Assembly (NCBI GenBank): GCA_016713435.1
Contig: JADJPD010000012.1
Span: forward strand, 186,001-250,000
Source: Gemmatimonadota bacterium
GTDB lineage: Bacteria > Gemmatimonadota > Gemmatimonadetes > Gemmatimonadales > GWC2-71-9
Reading direction: 5' to 3'
Length of the DNA: 64,000 nucleotides
The first letter of the stretch is position 1, and the number at the start of each line of letters is the position of its first letter. The notes under the pieces are model-generated. The model worked only from the letters and a program-made list of their open reading frames with translations. It searched no databases and was not told the DNA's origin. Below, one piece after another: positions 1 through 8,920 of this stretch. Position numbers and translations under genes: made by a program.

Positions 1-1
1 G

Positions 2-805
2 CACCATCCGGTGCCGGCGCTCGCCACCGCGCTGGAGGTGCCGGAGATCGAGGCCCAGCTCGACCAGGAGGCTCGGGTGCGGGAGGTGACGTACCTGAAC
101 GGGGTGGTCGACCGCTGGCGCGGCGGGGCCAACGTACCGGTGACCTCGGCGGTGCTCGAGGGGCCGGTGGCCGAAGCGCTCGAGGAACAGGCCGAGGTGA
201 CCGGCGCGGACCTGCTCATCCTCACCACCCACGGCCGGGGCCCGCTCAGCCGGTTCTGGCTCGGGAGCGTGGCCGACCAGCTGATGCGGAAGCTCCACGT
301 CCCGATGCTGCTGGTGCGGCCCCAGGGCGACGTGGCGCCGGAGCCGCGGCTCGACCGCATCCTCGTCTCCCTCGACGGCTCGCCGTTCGCCGAAGAGGCC
401 ATCGGGGGCGCCATGGCGCTCGCCAAGCCATTCGGCGCGGCGCTGGCCCTGTTCATGGCCGTGGAACCGGCGGCGCCGATCGCCGATCCTTCGGGCCTGG
501 TGGTGCTGCCGCCCTCCCCGGAATCGGACGAGAAGCGGCGGGACGCCGCCAAGGCCTACCTGGATGGCATCGCCGCGGCGATCGCGGCCGAGGGCGTGGC
601 GGTCACCACGCACGTGAGCATGCAGGAAGCCGCGCCGCACGCCATCCTGGCGCAGGCCGACGCGCTCCGCGCCGACCTCGTGGTCCTGGCCAGCCACGGT
701 GCCGGTGGTTTCGAACGGCTGGTGATCGGCAGCGTGGCGGACAAGGTGATCCGCGGCTCGGTGCATCCCACCCTCGTGGTGCGCCCGCCGAGGCACGTCT
801 TCTAG
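2..805 (+). CDS. Universal stress protein, two Usp domains (5' partial)
   Basis: The reading frame is open from base 2, so the true start lies upstream of the window. Two tandem UspA folds are visible. Each ends with the ATP-binding signature G-x-G followed about nine residues later by G-S: around THGRGPL...GSVAD in the first and SHGAGGF...GSVADKV in the second. Proteins of this family bind ATP and respond to stress in the cytoplasm; the specific role is unknown. It is followed after 42 bases by the DUF2157 gene, which has its own promoter-like sequence, so it probably ends its own transcription unit. Confidence 0.85.
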   Translation, partial: HHPVPALATALEVPEIEAQLDQEARVREVTYLNGVVDRWRGGANVPVTSAVLEGPVAEALEEQAEVTGADLLILTTHGRGPLSRFWLGSVADQLMRKLHVPMLLVRPQGDVAPEPRLDRILVSLDGSPFAEEAIGGAMALAKPFGAALALFMAVEPAAPIADPSGLVVLPPSPESDEKRRDAAKAYLDGIAAAIAAEGVAVTTHVSMQEAAPHAILAQADALRADLVVLASHGAGGFERLVIGSVADKVIRGSVHPTLVVRPPRHVF

Positions 806-812
806 CGGCTGC

Positions 813-840
813 TTGACCCCGCCGCCCCGGCGGCTAGGTT
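813..840 (+). promoter_or_regulatory. Promoter of the DUF2157 gene
   Basis: A TTGACC -35 (813-818) and TAGGTT -10 (835-840) are separated by 16 bases. The ATG at 848 is only 7 bases after the -10, which predicts a leaderless or nearly leaderless mRNA. Confidence 0.5.
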
Positions 841-847
841 GCCCCGC

Positions 848-1948
848 ATGTCCCAGCTCGAGCAGCACCTCGCGCGCTGGCGGCAGGCGGGGCTTCTCGA
901 TGCGGACACGGCGGCACGCATCCGTGCCTTCGAGGCGAGCCGTCCCTCCGCCGCCGGCAGCTGGCTGGCCCGCCTGGCGCTGGGCGCCGGCGGCCTCATG
1001 GCGGCGGCGGGCATCCTCCTCTTCGTCGCGGCCAACTGGGGCGGTCTCTCCCCCGCCGGGCGGAGCGTCCTCCTCTTCGGCAGCCTCACACTGCTGCACC
1101 TGGCAGCCTTCGGGGCCTCGGAGCGCCTCCCGCACCTCGCCACCACGCTCCACGCCATCGGCACCGCCGCGCTCGGTGCGGTGATCTTCCTGCTCGGCCA
1201 GACCTACAGCCTCCATGCGAGCTGGGCCCACGGCTTCCTGCTGTGGGCCCTTGGGGGCTGGGCAGGCTGGCTGTTGCTCCGGCAGTGGCCGCAGCTCCTG
1301 TTTGCGGCGGTGCTCACGCCGGTCTGGGTGATGGCGGAGTGGGTAGACCGCTACCCGCTGATCGAGCCGGTGGCGCCGGTGGGTGCGCTGGCGCTCACCG
1401 CGGTGGCCTACCTCGTGGCGGAGCACGGCACGGAGGCGCCGGTGCCCCGCCGCACCCTGGCCATCCTCGGCGCGGTGACGGTCATCCCGCTCGCGGCCAT
1501 GCTCTTCGTCATGGACTGGAACCGGCGGGCCGTGGTTCCCCCCTCCGGCGACGCGGCGGTGATCTCGCTGGTGCTCTTCGGCCTGCCGCTCGTGGCGGGG
1601 ACGCTGCTCCGGCCGCGCGGTGCGTGGCACATGGCGGTCGCGGCGCTGTGGGTGGGGCTGCTGACCTTCGGCAGCGACCGTCCGGCCCTGTTCGACCACT
1701 TCTGGGCGGCCCTCGGCGGCGTCCTGCTGGCGCTGTCTGGCGTCCTCGACGCCAGCCCGCGCCGCATCAGCGTGGGGTTCGCCGGCTTCGCGCTCGCCGT
1801 GCTGGCGTTCTATTTCGGGAGCGTGATGGACCGCTTCGGGCGCGCCACCAGCCTCCTGGTGGGCGGGGTGGCGTTCCTGGTGCTGGGCGCGCTGCTCGAA
1901 CGGCTGCGGCGGCGGCTGGTGGCGCGCGCCACGGAGCAGGCCGCATGA
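848..1948 (+). CDS. DUF2157 domain membrane protein
   Basis: A 366-residue protein with a soluble N-terminal segment of about 40 residues (Leu- and Arg-rich, typical of DUF2157) followed by about ten hydrophobic segments, so a polytopic inner-membrane protein. The ATG at 848 was chosen over the TTG at 839 because the TTG lies within the -10 element. The stop overlaps the next start as ATGA, implying translational coupling. DUF2157 and GDYXXLXY proteins are commonly found as neighbours in bacteria; their biochemical function is not established. Confidence 0.8.
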   Translation: MSQLEQHLARWRQAGLLDADTAARIRAFEASRPSAAGSWLARLALGAGGLMAAAGILLFVAANWGGLSPAGRSVLLFGSLTLLHLAAFGASERLPHLATTLHAIGTAALGAVIFLLGQTYSLHASWAHGFLLWALGGWAGWLLLRQWPQLLFAAVLTPVWVMAEWVDRYPLIEPVAPVGALALTAVAYLVAEHGTEAPVPRRTLAILGAVTVIPLAAMLFVMDWNRRAVVPPSGDAAVISLVLFGLPLVAGTLLRPRGAWHMAVAALWVGLLTFGSDRPALFDHFWAALGGVLLALSGVLDASPRRISVGFAGFALAVLAFYFGSVMDRFGRATSLLVGGVAFLVLGALLERLRRRLVARATEQAA

Positions 1949-2424
1949 GCGCGCCGCGCCGGGCGCTGCTGGTGCTCGCCGCCCACCTGGCGCTGGCCGG
2001 GGTGCTGTACGGGCACCTGGCCGTCGCCCGGGCGGTGCACCCGCGGGCGTGGGTCCGAGTGCGGCCCTACGACCCGGTGGATCCGCTGCGCGGGCGCTAC
2101 GTGCGGCTCAGCCTGGAGCCCGTGGACGGCCGCGGCGACGCGGCCCGGACTCGCGTGGTGCTCACCGTGGAGGACGGCCGCGTGGTGGCGCACGACGCAC
2201 CAGCCGGTGCCGCCGGGCTCGACCTCTCCTCGGTGGCCGCCGACAGCGGCACCGTCGTGCTCGCGGACCCCGTGGCCATCTTCATCCCCGAGCACATCCC
2301 CGACCCCTCCCGCGTGGGCGGCGGGCGCGAGCTCTGGGTGGAGGTCAGTGTCCCGCCTGGCGGGCGGCCCCTGCCGCTCCGCTGGGAGGAGCGGCCGGCC
2401 GGTCTCAGTGCACCGGCACGATGA
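1945..2424 (+). CDS. GDYXXLXY domain protein
   Basis: A 159-residue protein with an N-terminal membrane anchor (about residues 7-27) and a small extracytoplasmic domain. The family signature appears as the variant RGRYVRLS near residue 49. A second conserved element, a FIPEHIP-like stretch, lies near residue 112. It overlaps the DUF2157 gene by 4 bases. The 3' end overlaps the convergent minus-strand gene by 20 bases. The family is usually encoded beside DUF2157 proteins; function unknown. Confidence 0.72.
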   Translation: MSAPRRALLVLAAHLALAGVLYGHLAVARAVHPRAWVRVRPYDPVDPLRGRYVRLSLEPVDGRGDAARTRVVLTVEDGRVVAHDAPAGAAGLDLSSVAADSGTVVLADPVAIFIPEHIPDPSRVGGGRELWVEVSVPPGGRPLPLRWEERPAGLSAPAR

Positions 2425-3006
2425 CCATGGCCCGCGGATCACCCTCGTAGATCAGGAAGGGCGCCCCCTTGGGCGCGGCGAGGCCGGGGGACTCGAGGCC
2501 CAGGGCCGCCGAGGTGGCGTTCGGCGCGTAGAACATGAGGTGCGGCACGTAGCGGATGATCTCCCCGCTGGCCTCGTCCCGCACCGACTGCTCGGCGGCC
2601 AGCATGTAGGCGATGCCCGCCCGGGCCGGCCCGCGGAACCGGCCGCTCCGGTAGCCGGCCTCGATCTCCCGCCGGATCTCCCCCTCATTCCGCCCTGCCG
2701 CGCGCGCCGCCGCGCGCGCCAGCGCCACCGGCACGAACGCGGCGCTCCCCACCGAGTCGTAGCACACCGGCTCCACCGTCTGCGGATGCTCCCGCTCCAC
2801 GAGGCAGGTAAAGCCGTTCTGGCCTGGCGCCACGAGTTCATATCCGCGCGGCCCGAGCGCGTACACCTTGGCATCCGCGCGGAGGTGCTCGGGCGCGGCG
2901 CTCAGCGCCAGCGCCACCTCCGCGGTACGGGTGGCCGGCGGGAAACCGCCTGGGCGGAGAGGCCGGGCAGGATCAGGACACCGAGCAAGCCCACGAGTCG
3001 CGGCAT
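2405..3006 (-). CDS. Hypothetical exported protein, frameshifted after the signal peptide
   Basis: ATG at 3006 opens a clear signal peptide (Pro-Arg, a Leu/Val-rich core, then a LSAQA cleavage site). The mature part continues in another frame: about 180 residues without known motifs, ending with a stop at 2405. Restoring one C in the CCC run (minus strand, 2938-2942) joins the two into one exported protein of about 200 residues. It starts 12 bases after the VOC-SRPBCC gene with a GAGG ribosome site, so it may be the third gene of the ArsR operon. The family was not recognised. Confidence 0.5.
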
Positions 3007-3017
3007 GGCACCCTCGC

Positions 3018-3840
3018 CTAGTTGGGAGACTTGAGCTGGTCCCGCACCGTGCGCGCCAGGTCCGCGGCGGAGACGGCAAGCGCCCCGGCCTTGGCCAGGG
3101 TGGCCAGCAGGGCGAGCGCCTGGTCCAGGTGCTCGATCATGCCGGGGATGCCGAAGTCGCGCTCGCGGACCGGCCCAAAGTCGCGCTGCACCACGGCGAG
3201 GCGCGTCCCGCCCGCCACCGGCGTGAGCCGATACTCGAGCAGGCGCGGCCAGTTCTGCCGGAATTCCACCGCGAGCCGGGTCACCGGTTCCCACGCGGTG
3301 ACCGTGCCCTCCACCTCGCCGAAGGCCGGGTCGCGGAACGCCACCCGGCCGCCCGGGTGCGCCTCGAACGTCACGTCGTCGATGGCGTCGAACCAGCGCT
3401 CGATGGCCGCCGCCTGGGTGAGCGCGCTCCACACCGCCTCGGCGGGTGCGGCGATGTCCACGCTCCGCTCCACCACGTTGAGCGCCTCGTAGAGCCGGAG
3501 CACGTTCCCCTCGCTGTCCAGGAAGAGCTGCTCCCACCCCGGCCCGAGGTCCCGCGGCTCCCCCAGCAGCCGCACCCCCTGCGCCAGGAACCGCTCCCGC
3601 ACCGGGGCGATGGCATCCACGCGGAGCCAGATCCAGGTCCCCTGCTGCTCCACGGGAGGCGTAGGGCCCGTCGTGGGCGTGCACGCCGAGAAGCTGCGTG
3701 CCCTCCGGCAGCTTGAAGACGTAGAAGGCGTCGGGCACCTCGAGCGCCACCTCGCAGCCGAGCACCTCGGTGTAGAAGCGGACGGCGCGCGGCACGTCGG
3801 TGGCGGGGAAGGAAATCAGCGGGTCGACCTGGCGGATCAT
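3018..3840 (-). CDS. VOC (glyoxalase-like) and SRPBCC/AHSA1 fusion protein, frameshifted
   Basis: ATG at 3840 opens a VOC half-domain (DPLISFPATDV, then RFYTEVLGC). The second half of the VOC fold and a full SRPBCC domain (starting at VERSVDIAAPAEAVW) continue in a different frame. Removing one base from the GGG/CCC run at 3654-3656 gives one protein of about 273 residues. VOC domains bind metals and small ligands; SRPBCC domains have a deep hydrophobic ligand pocket. The start overlaps the ArsR stop (ATGA), so the two are coupled; ArsR-SRPBCC pairs are common. The ligand is unknown. Confidence 0.7.
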
Positions 3841-4187
3841 GGCGTCCCTCGCGGGGGCTGTGAGCGTTCGACGTAGTCCTTCAGTGAGCGCAGGTTGCCG
3901 GCCCAGCGTGCGTCGAAAAGGGCCACCCAATGGCCGACGGTCTGCTGCAGGGTGGCGCGGTTGAGCGCATAGAGCCGCTGGCGACCCGCGCGCCGCTCGT
4001 GCACCAGGCCCGCCTCCTTGAGGAGCCGCAGGTGGCGGCTCACCGCCGGCCAGGAGATGTCGAACCCGCCGGCGATCTCTCCGGCCGACAGCTCCCCGGC
4101 CCGGAGGCGGTCGAGGATGGTCCGCCGCACCCCGTCGCCGAGGGCGTGGAAGCAGAGGTCGGTGCGGGCGGCCGGCATGGGTGTCAT
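3837..4187 (-). CDS. ArsR family winged-helix regulator
   Basis: A small winged-helix DNA-binding protein of about 115 residues. The HTH reads GELSAGEIAGGFDISWPAVSRHLRLLKEAGLV in context, with the usual basic wing GRQRLYAL after it. It lacks the metal-binding Cys motif of ArsR/SmtB metal sensors, so it is more likely one of the ArsR relatives paired with SRPBCC proteins. ATG at 4187 overlaps the predicted -10; the ATG at 4178 sits 8 bases past the -10 and may be the real, leaderless start. It is coupled to the downstream VOC-SRPBCC gene by an ATGA overlap. Confidence 0.82.
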   Translation of the reverse strand: MTPMPAARTDLCFHALGDGVRRTILDRLRAGELSAGEIAGGFDISWPAVSRHLRLLKEAGLVHERRAGRQRLYALNRATLQQTVGHWVALFDARWAGNLRSLKDYVERSQPPRGTP

Positions 4188-4214
4188 ACTTAGCAATCAG
4201 GTTAAATGTTTCAA
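4187..4214 (-). promoter_or_regulatory. Promoter of the ArsR operon
   Basis: On the minus strand, TTGAAA (4214-4209), a 16-base spacer, and TAAGTA (4192-4187). ATG 4178 follows 8 bases later. The region is unusually AT-rich for this genome and is a natural place for autoregulation. Confidence 0.45.
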
Positions 4215-4277
4215 GGCCTCCCCGCAACCCGCCGGGGCGGGGTAGCTCTGGGCAACTCCTTCAGGTGCGTCCCGCCG

Positions 4278-4858
4278 ATGGTCCGACCGGTTGCTCCCCT
4301 GGTCCTCACCGCCTGGCTCGCCGCCCTGGCCGTGGCCGCGCTCCTGGCCGCCATGGCCACCCCCTGCAGGCGCAACGGTGGTCGGATGACTCGCCTCGCG
4401 GAGCGTCCCGCGCCCAGCCGTTCCTGCTCGGGACCGCCGGCCTCGCTGCGGACCTGAATGAGCAGGACGGGGCCTCCGGCGCCGACTTCGGGACCACCGT
4501 GGGGGTGGGGTTCCGGGTCCGCACCCTGGGCTTCGGTGGCGAGTGGTCGGAGCTTCGCTACGGGTCGGACCGCAAGGCGCGGGTGTTCGGCGGCTTCGTG
4601 CGGGCCGGCGCCCTCGGCACCCGGACGGTGCGCCCGTACCTGGTGCTCGGCCTCGGCGCCTACCGGTTCACCCCCACCGCGGGCGGCGGCTCCACCGTCC
4701 TTGGCGGCAGCTTCGGCCCCGGGGCCACCTTTGCGCTGGGGGGCGGCCGGCTGCGGGCGGTGCTCGAGGCCCGCTTCCACACCACCTTCGACCAGTACGC
4801 CACCCGCACCCGGCAGGAACTCCTGACCGCCATGGCCGGCCTCGAGCTCGGGCTCTGA
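4278..4858 (+). CDS. Predicted outer-membrane beta-barrel protein, frameshifted
   Basis: ATG at 4278 opens an Ala/Leu-rich signal peptide. The frame breaks inside the five-C run at 4360-4364. Adding one C restores the cleavage motif TPLQAQ and continues into about 160 residues of Gly-rich alternating strands ending GLELGL, typical of small outer-membrane beta-barrels. Corrected length is about 193 residues. No specific family recognised. It diverges from the ArsR operon across about 90 bases. Confidence 0.55.
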
Positions 4859-4864
4859 CGCCGG

Positions 4865-4893
4865 TTGAAGGCGGTGGCGGGCGCGCCTAAGTT
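4865..4893 (+). promoter_or_regulatory. Promoter of the MscS-family gene
   Basis: TTGAAG (4865-4870), a 17-base spacer, TAAGTT (4888-4893). The GTG start at 4931 has a GGAGG ribosome site just upstream, so this transcript has a normal leader. Confidence 0.45.
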
Positions 4894-4930
4894 CCGCCCC
4901 CGTTCGCGCGCCTGACCCGTTGGAGGCATC

Positions 4931-5881
4931 GTGGGGCTCCCGCAACTCTCGGCCATACCGCGCTGGATCGAGCAGGTCGCCCGCCTGCTCGAGCTCGACG
5001 CCGGCCTCCTGTTCCGCCACCTGCTCAACGTCCTCGCCATCTGGGTGGTGGTGTGGCTCGCCATGCGGGCGGTCAACCTCATCGCCCGGCGCATCGAGAT
5101 GGCCGTGGACGACGGGGACGACAGCGTCCTCACCGAGCGGGAGCAGCGGGGCCGCACCATCTCGGGGCTGCTGCGCAGCCTGGGCAAGGTGGTGCTCATC
5201 CTCATCGGGCTCCTGCTCACGCTCAACGTCTTCATCGACATCGGGCCGATCCTCGGCGCCGCCGGCATCCTGGGCCTGGCCGTCTCCTTCGGGGCGCAGA
5301 GCCTGGTGAAGGACGTCATCAGCGGGTTCTTCTACCTGCTCGAGGGCCAGTTCGCGGCGGGCGACGTGATCGAGGTGGCGGGGAAGAGCGGGGTCGTGGA
5401 GCGGATGACGCTCCGCATGGTGGTGCTCCGCGACGCGCAGGGCACCGTGCACATGATCCCGAACGGCCAGATCACCACCGTGAGCAACATGACCCGGAAG
5501 TGGAGCCGGGCGGTGGTGGACGTGGGGGTGGCCTACGCCACCGACGTGGACCGGGCCCTCGCCATCTTCCGCGACGAGGCCAGGGAGTTCGTGGCCGACC
5601 CCGCCTGGATGGCGCAGTTCGACGGGGAGCCGGAGGTGGTGGGGGTCGAGTCGCTCGGCGACAATGCGGTCACGATCCGCACCCTGCTCCGCACCCACGC
5701 CGGCAAGCAGTGGGCGGTGGGCCGCGAGTTCCGCCGCCGCATCAAGGCGCGGCTGGAGCGGGAGCGGATCGACATCCCGTTCCCGCAGCGCACCATCCAC
5801 GTGAAGCTGCCGGAGGGCGCCGCCCTCCCGGTTCCCCCGCGCGGTGCCCCGGACGGGCCGCCCGCGCCGCGCGCCGAGTGA
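4931..5881 (+). CDS. Mechanosensitive ion channel, MscS family
   Basis: A 316-residue inner-membrane protein with hydrophobic segments near residues 25-50, 85-105 and 110-125. The last is the pore helix, rich in small residues (GAAGILGLAVSFGAQSLVKD), followed by the conserved beta-domain (FYLLEGQFAAGDVIEV) and the cytoplasmic alpha/beta domain. It releases solutes on osmotic downshock. Length is close to E. coli MscS (286). The GTG start is supported by the GGAGG ribosome site at 4922-4926. cysS begins 4 bases after its stop. Confidence 0.88.
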   Translation: MGLPQLSAIPRWIEQVARLLELDAGLLFRHLLNVLAIWVVVWLAMRAVNLIARRIEMAVDDGDDSVLTEREQRGRTISGLLRSLGKVVLILIGLLLTLNVFIDIGPILGAAGILGLAVSFGAQSLVKDVISGFFYLLEGQFAAGDVIEVAGKSGVVERMTLRMVVLRDAQGTVHMIPNGQITTVSNMTRKWSRAVVDVGVAYATDVDRALAIFRDEAREFVADPAWMAQFDGEPEVVGVESLGDNAVTIRTLLRTHAGKQWAVGREFRRRIKARLERERIDIPFPQRTIHVKLPEGAALPVPPRGAPDGPPAPRAE

Positions 5882-5885
5882 CCCG

Positions 5886-7390
5886 ATGCCGCTCCGCCTC
5901 CACAACACCCTGACCCGCGCGGTCGAGCCGTTCGCGCCGCTCCACCCCGGCCGGGTCTCGATGTACACCTGCGGCCCCACGGTGTGGAACTACGCCCACA
6001 TCGGGAACTTCCGCACGTTCCTCTTCGAGGACCTGCTCCGGCGCTGGCTCGAGGCCTCCGGCTACGCGGTCTTCCACGTCATGAACCTGACGGACGTGGA
6101 CGACCGCATCATCAAGGAGGCCGGCGCCCGCGGCATCCCGATCCGCGACTTCACCACCCCGTTCGCACAGGCCTTCTTCGAGGACCGCGACTACCTGCGC
6201 ATCCGGCCCGCGCACGAGTACCCGCGCGCCACCGACTACATCGCGCCGATGGTGCAGCTCGTGGCCACCCTGCTGGCCAACGGCACCGCCTATCGCGGCG
6301 AGGACGGCTCGGTGTACTTCGGGATCGACCGCTTCCCGGCCTACGGGCGGCTCTCGCAGCTCGACAAGCGCTCGCTCAAGACCGGCGCCAGCGGCCGCGT
6401 GTCGAGCGACGAGTACGACAAGGAGAACGCGCAGGACTTCGTGCTCTGGAAGGCCGCGAAGCCCGAGGACGAGGCGGTGCACGCGGCGTGGGATGCCCCC
6501 TTCGGCCGCGGCCGGCCCGGCTGGCACCTCGAGTGCTCGGCCATGGCCCTGTCGCTCCTGGCGCGCCACGGCCTGGGCCAGGTGCTCGACATCCACGCCG
6601 GCGGCGTGGACCTGATCTTCCCCACCACGAGGACGAGATCGCCCAGAGCTGCGCCGCCACGGGGTGCGACCACTTCGCGCGCGTGTGGCTCCACGGGGAG
6701 TTCCTGAACGTGCGCGGCACCAAGATGTCGAAGCGCTTCGGCAACATCACCACCCCGCGCGACCTCAAGGCCGACGGGGTGGACGCCGGGGCGCTCCGCC
6801 TGCTGATGTTCCAGACCCACTACCGCCAGAAGCTGGACCTGACGGACGACGCCCTCGCGGCGGCGCGCGAGGGGAGCCGGCGGCTCGGGGAGTTCGACGG
6901 GCGGCTCCGGCAGGCGCCCGCTGCGAGCGCCGCGACCGGCAGCAGCTGGGCCGCGTGGGGGACGGGGCTGGCCACCGACTTCGCCGCGGCGCTGGACGAC
7001 GACCTCGACGCGCCCCGGGCGGTTGCGCGCCTCTTCGATGCCCTCCGTGAGGGGAACCGGCTCCTCGACCAGGGTGCGGTCCCTGCCGAGGCCGATCGCG
7101 CCGCCTGGTTCCGGGCCATGGACGTGCTGGACGTGCTGCCGGCCACCCCGGCCGGCGGGGCCCGGGTCACGGCCGCCCCGGACGCCACGGCCAGCGCCGA
7201 CCTGGGCGAGACGGCGCCCGGGGACCCGGCGGCGGCCGAGTCCTGGGCCATGGGCTGGGCCCGTGCCCGGCTGGCGGCCAAGGGCAAGAAGAACTTCAAG
7301 GAGGCCGACCGGATCCGCGACCTGCTCAAGGCCGCCGGCTGGGAGGTGCGGGACAACCGCGACGGGACGGTCGAGGTGCGGAGGCTCTAG
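5886..7390 (+). CDS. cysS: Cysteine--tRNA ligase, frameshifted
   Basis: Class I aminoacyl-tRNA synthetase charging tRNA-Cys. N-terminal TCGPTVWNYAHIGN carries the first zinc Cys and the HIGH-type motif; KMSKRFGN is the second signature loop. The zinc Cys in GWHLECSAMAL is present. The frame breaks at the C run 6620-6623; one added C restores FPHHEDE, whose His residues complete the zinc site. Corrected length is about 501 residues, a normal size. The gene is essential and usually single-copy, so the break is most likely an assembly error. It shares a transcript with the upstream mscS-like gene. Confidence 0.9.
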
Positions 7391-7427
7391 GGCACCCGGC
7401 TGGGCCGACCCACGGCCGGGGACCGGG

Positions 7428-7940
7428 TCAGCGCCGGAAGACCGTCACCAGGGTCTCGCCGAACGCTTTCTTCTTCCCGCCGGGCGGCAGCGGGTGGCTC
7501 CTGGCGTGCTCCACGACGAGGATCCGGGCAAAGCCGGTGCCCCGCCAGTGGTCGATCACCCGGTCGAGCACCCGGGACTCGTAGGGCGGGTCGGCGAAGG
7601 CCAGGTCATAGGGCGCGGGGATTCCCTCGATGAAGCGGAGGGCGTCCTTGTTGAACACCCGGCAGCGGGGCTTGAGCTTGAGCCGGGCCACGTTCGTCTT
7701 GAGGGCGTGGAGGCTGGCCGGGCGGAACTCCACGAAGTCGGCCCGGGCGGCACCGCGGGAGAGGGCTTCCAGCCCGAGGGCGCCCGTCCCGGCGAAGAGA
7801 TCGAGGACGCTGGCGCCCGCCACCGCCGGGCCCACGAGGTCCAGCATGCCGGCGCGGACGGCCTCGGCCGTGGGCCGGACCCGGCCGTCCGTTGGGCTGG
7901 TCAGTTCCCGGCCAGCCAGCGTGCCGGCGATGATGCGCAT
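7428..7940 (-). CDS. rsmD: 16S rRNA (guanine(966)-N2)-methyltransferase
   Basis: A 170-residue SAM-dependent methyltransferase of the RsmD family. Motif I is DLFAGTGALGLEALSRGA and the catalytic motif is DPPY (in ADPPYESR). The N-terminus MRIIAGTLAGRELTSP is characteristic of RsmD. It methylates G966 of 16S rRNA during 30S assembly. ATG at 7940 is preceded by a GGGAG-type ribosome site. It converges with cysS with 37 bases between. An AT-rich TATATATA at 8034-8041 about 95 bases upstream could be its -10. Confidence 0.9.
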   Translation of the reverse strand: MRIIAGTLAGRELTSPTDGRVRPTAEAVRAGMLDLVGPAVAGASVLDLFAGTGALGLEALSRGAARADFVEFRPASLHALKTNVARLKLKPRCRVFNKDALRFIEGIPAPYDLAFADPPYESRVLDRVIDHWRGTGFARILVVEHARSHPLPPGGKKKAFGETLVTVFRR

Positions 7941-8212
7941 CCTGGGAGGCTCTCCTGGGCTGCGACGCCCGGCCAGGGTCGGGCGTCCTTGGGACGGTCG
8001 GGGTGCGGCGCCGGGCGGGCGCCGATGGCCGGTGTATATATAGTGCGGGCCTGCCAGCCGCAGGACGGGCGGCCGTGACCCCCTGAGGTCGATCCTGAGT
8101 CGGCGTGGCCCGTGGATGGGGCGCCGGGGCGGGGGAGTCCCCAGGGGGTCTCTTTTCGGCCTGGCCGTCGCGCGCCGGACGCGGTCCCCGCCGTCCCGGC
8201 CGCGCCGCCCCG
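7941..8212. other. Intergenic region between rsmD and the tRNA cluster
   Basis: About 270 bases without a convincing gene. It holds a TATATATA stretch at 8034-8041 that may be the -10 of rsmD on the minus strand. A C/G-run hairpin followed by TCTCTTTT near 8135-8155 could be a weak terminator. Nothing else is seen. Confidence 0.35.
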
Positions 8213-8242
8213 TTGACATGAGGCTAAGTCACTAGGTATCAT
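8213..8242 (+). promoter_or_regulatory. Promoter of the tRNA-rpmG-secE-nusG unit
   Basis: A perfect TTGACA -35 (8213-8218), an 18-base spacer and TATCAT -10 (8237-8242). The first tRNA begins 26 bases after the -10. The local sequence is AT-rich against its surroundings, as expected for a strong stable-RNA promoter. Confidence 0.65.
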
Positions 8243-8267
8243 ATCGTTCTGTCCGTTTTGGCTACCC

Positions 8268-8340
8268 GCTGACGTAGCTCAACTGGCAGAGCACCGGTTT
8301 TGTAAACCGGCGGTTGGGGGTTCGATTCCCTTCGTCAGCT
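8268..8340 (+). tRNA. tRNA-Thr (TGT)
   Basis: 73 bases. The acceptor stem GCTGACG pairs with CGTCAGC. The anticodon arm is CCGGT / TTTGTAA / ACCGG with anticodon TGT. The T-loop is GTTCGATTC. No CCA is encoded. First of four clustered tRNAs. Confidence 0.95.
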
Positions 8341-8390
8341 CTCCAGGTGGCGCGGCGCGGAGGACAGTGGCAGGCGCAGGAGCAGCACCC

Positions 8391-8474
8391 GGTGGGGTGG
8401 CCGAGTGGCTAATGGCAGCAGACTGTAAATCTGCCGCGCTACGCGCTACGTAGGTTCGAATCCTACCCCCACCA
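8391..8474 (+). tRNA. tRNA-Tyr (GTA)
   Basis: 84 bases with the long variable arm of class II tRNAs. The acceptor GGTGGGG pairs with CCCCACC. The anticodon loop CTGTAAA between GCAGA and TCTGC gives anticodon GTA. Confidence 0.94.
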
Positions 8475-8498
8475 CTTGTAAGGCGCAGGGCGGGCGTC

Positions 8499-8571
8499 GC
8501 GGGCGTAGCTCAGTTGGTAGAGCGTCAGCCTTCCAAGCTGAATGTCGCGGGTTCGAGCCCCGTCGCCCGCT
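8499..8571 (+). tRNA. tRNA-Gly (TCC)
   Basis: 73 bases. The acceptor GCGGGCG pairs with CGCCCGC. The anticodon loop CTTCCAA between TCAGC and GCTGA gives anticodon TCC. Confidence 0.95.
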
Positions 8572-8594
8572 TGGCGAACGAGACGAAGCAGGAT

Positions 8595-8667
<73 letters not shown>

Positions 8668-8730
8668 CTGGACATCGCAGGGAACAGCCGTCTCCGCCGG
8701 GGCCCGCGAGGGTGACTGACGGGGACGGTG

Positions 8731-8748
8731 CGCGTCCATCCGGACGCG
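8731..8748 (+). other. Hairpin between tRNA-Thr and rpmG
   Basis: A perfect 7-bp stem CGCGTCC/GGACGCG with loop ATCC lies 20 bases before the rpmG ATG. There is no T-run, so it is more likely a processing or leader structure than a terminator. Confidence 0.35.
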
Positions 8749-8767
8749 ACATCACGAGGACGGGGAC

Positions 8768-8920
8768 ATGCCGCGCGAGAACATCATCCTGGAATGCACC
8801 GAGTGCCGTGACCGCAACTATTTCACGGACAAGAACCGGCGCAAGCATCCGGAGCGGGTGGAGTGGAAGAAGTACTGCCCGCGGTGCAACAAGCACCAGA
8901 CCCACAAGGAGTCGAAGTGA
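8768..8920 (+). CDS. rpmG: 50S ribosomal protein L33
   Basis: A 50-residue basic protein with four Cys in two pairs (CTEC and CPRC), the zinc-ribbon form of L33. Starts MPRENIILECTECRDRNYF and ends in KESK. A GAGGAC-type ribosome site precedes the ATG. Its stop overlaps the secE GTG start (GTGA). Position between the tRNA cluster and secE-nusG is the usual bacterial arrangement. Confidence 0.95.
   Translation: MPRENIILECTECRDRNYFTDKNRRKHPERVEWKKYCPRCNKHQTHKESK

Noticed and set aside
5886..7390. Two separate genes for the halves of cysteinyl-tRNA synthetase
   Set aside because: The break lies in a C run and splits the zinc-site motif; one frameshifted gene is far more likely.
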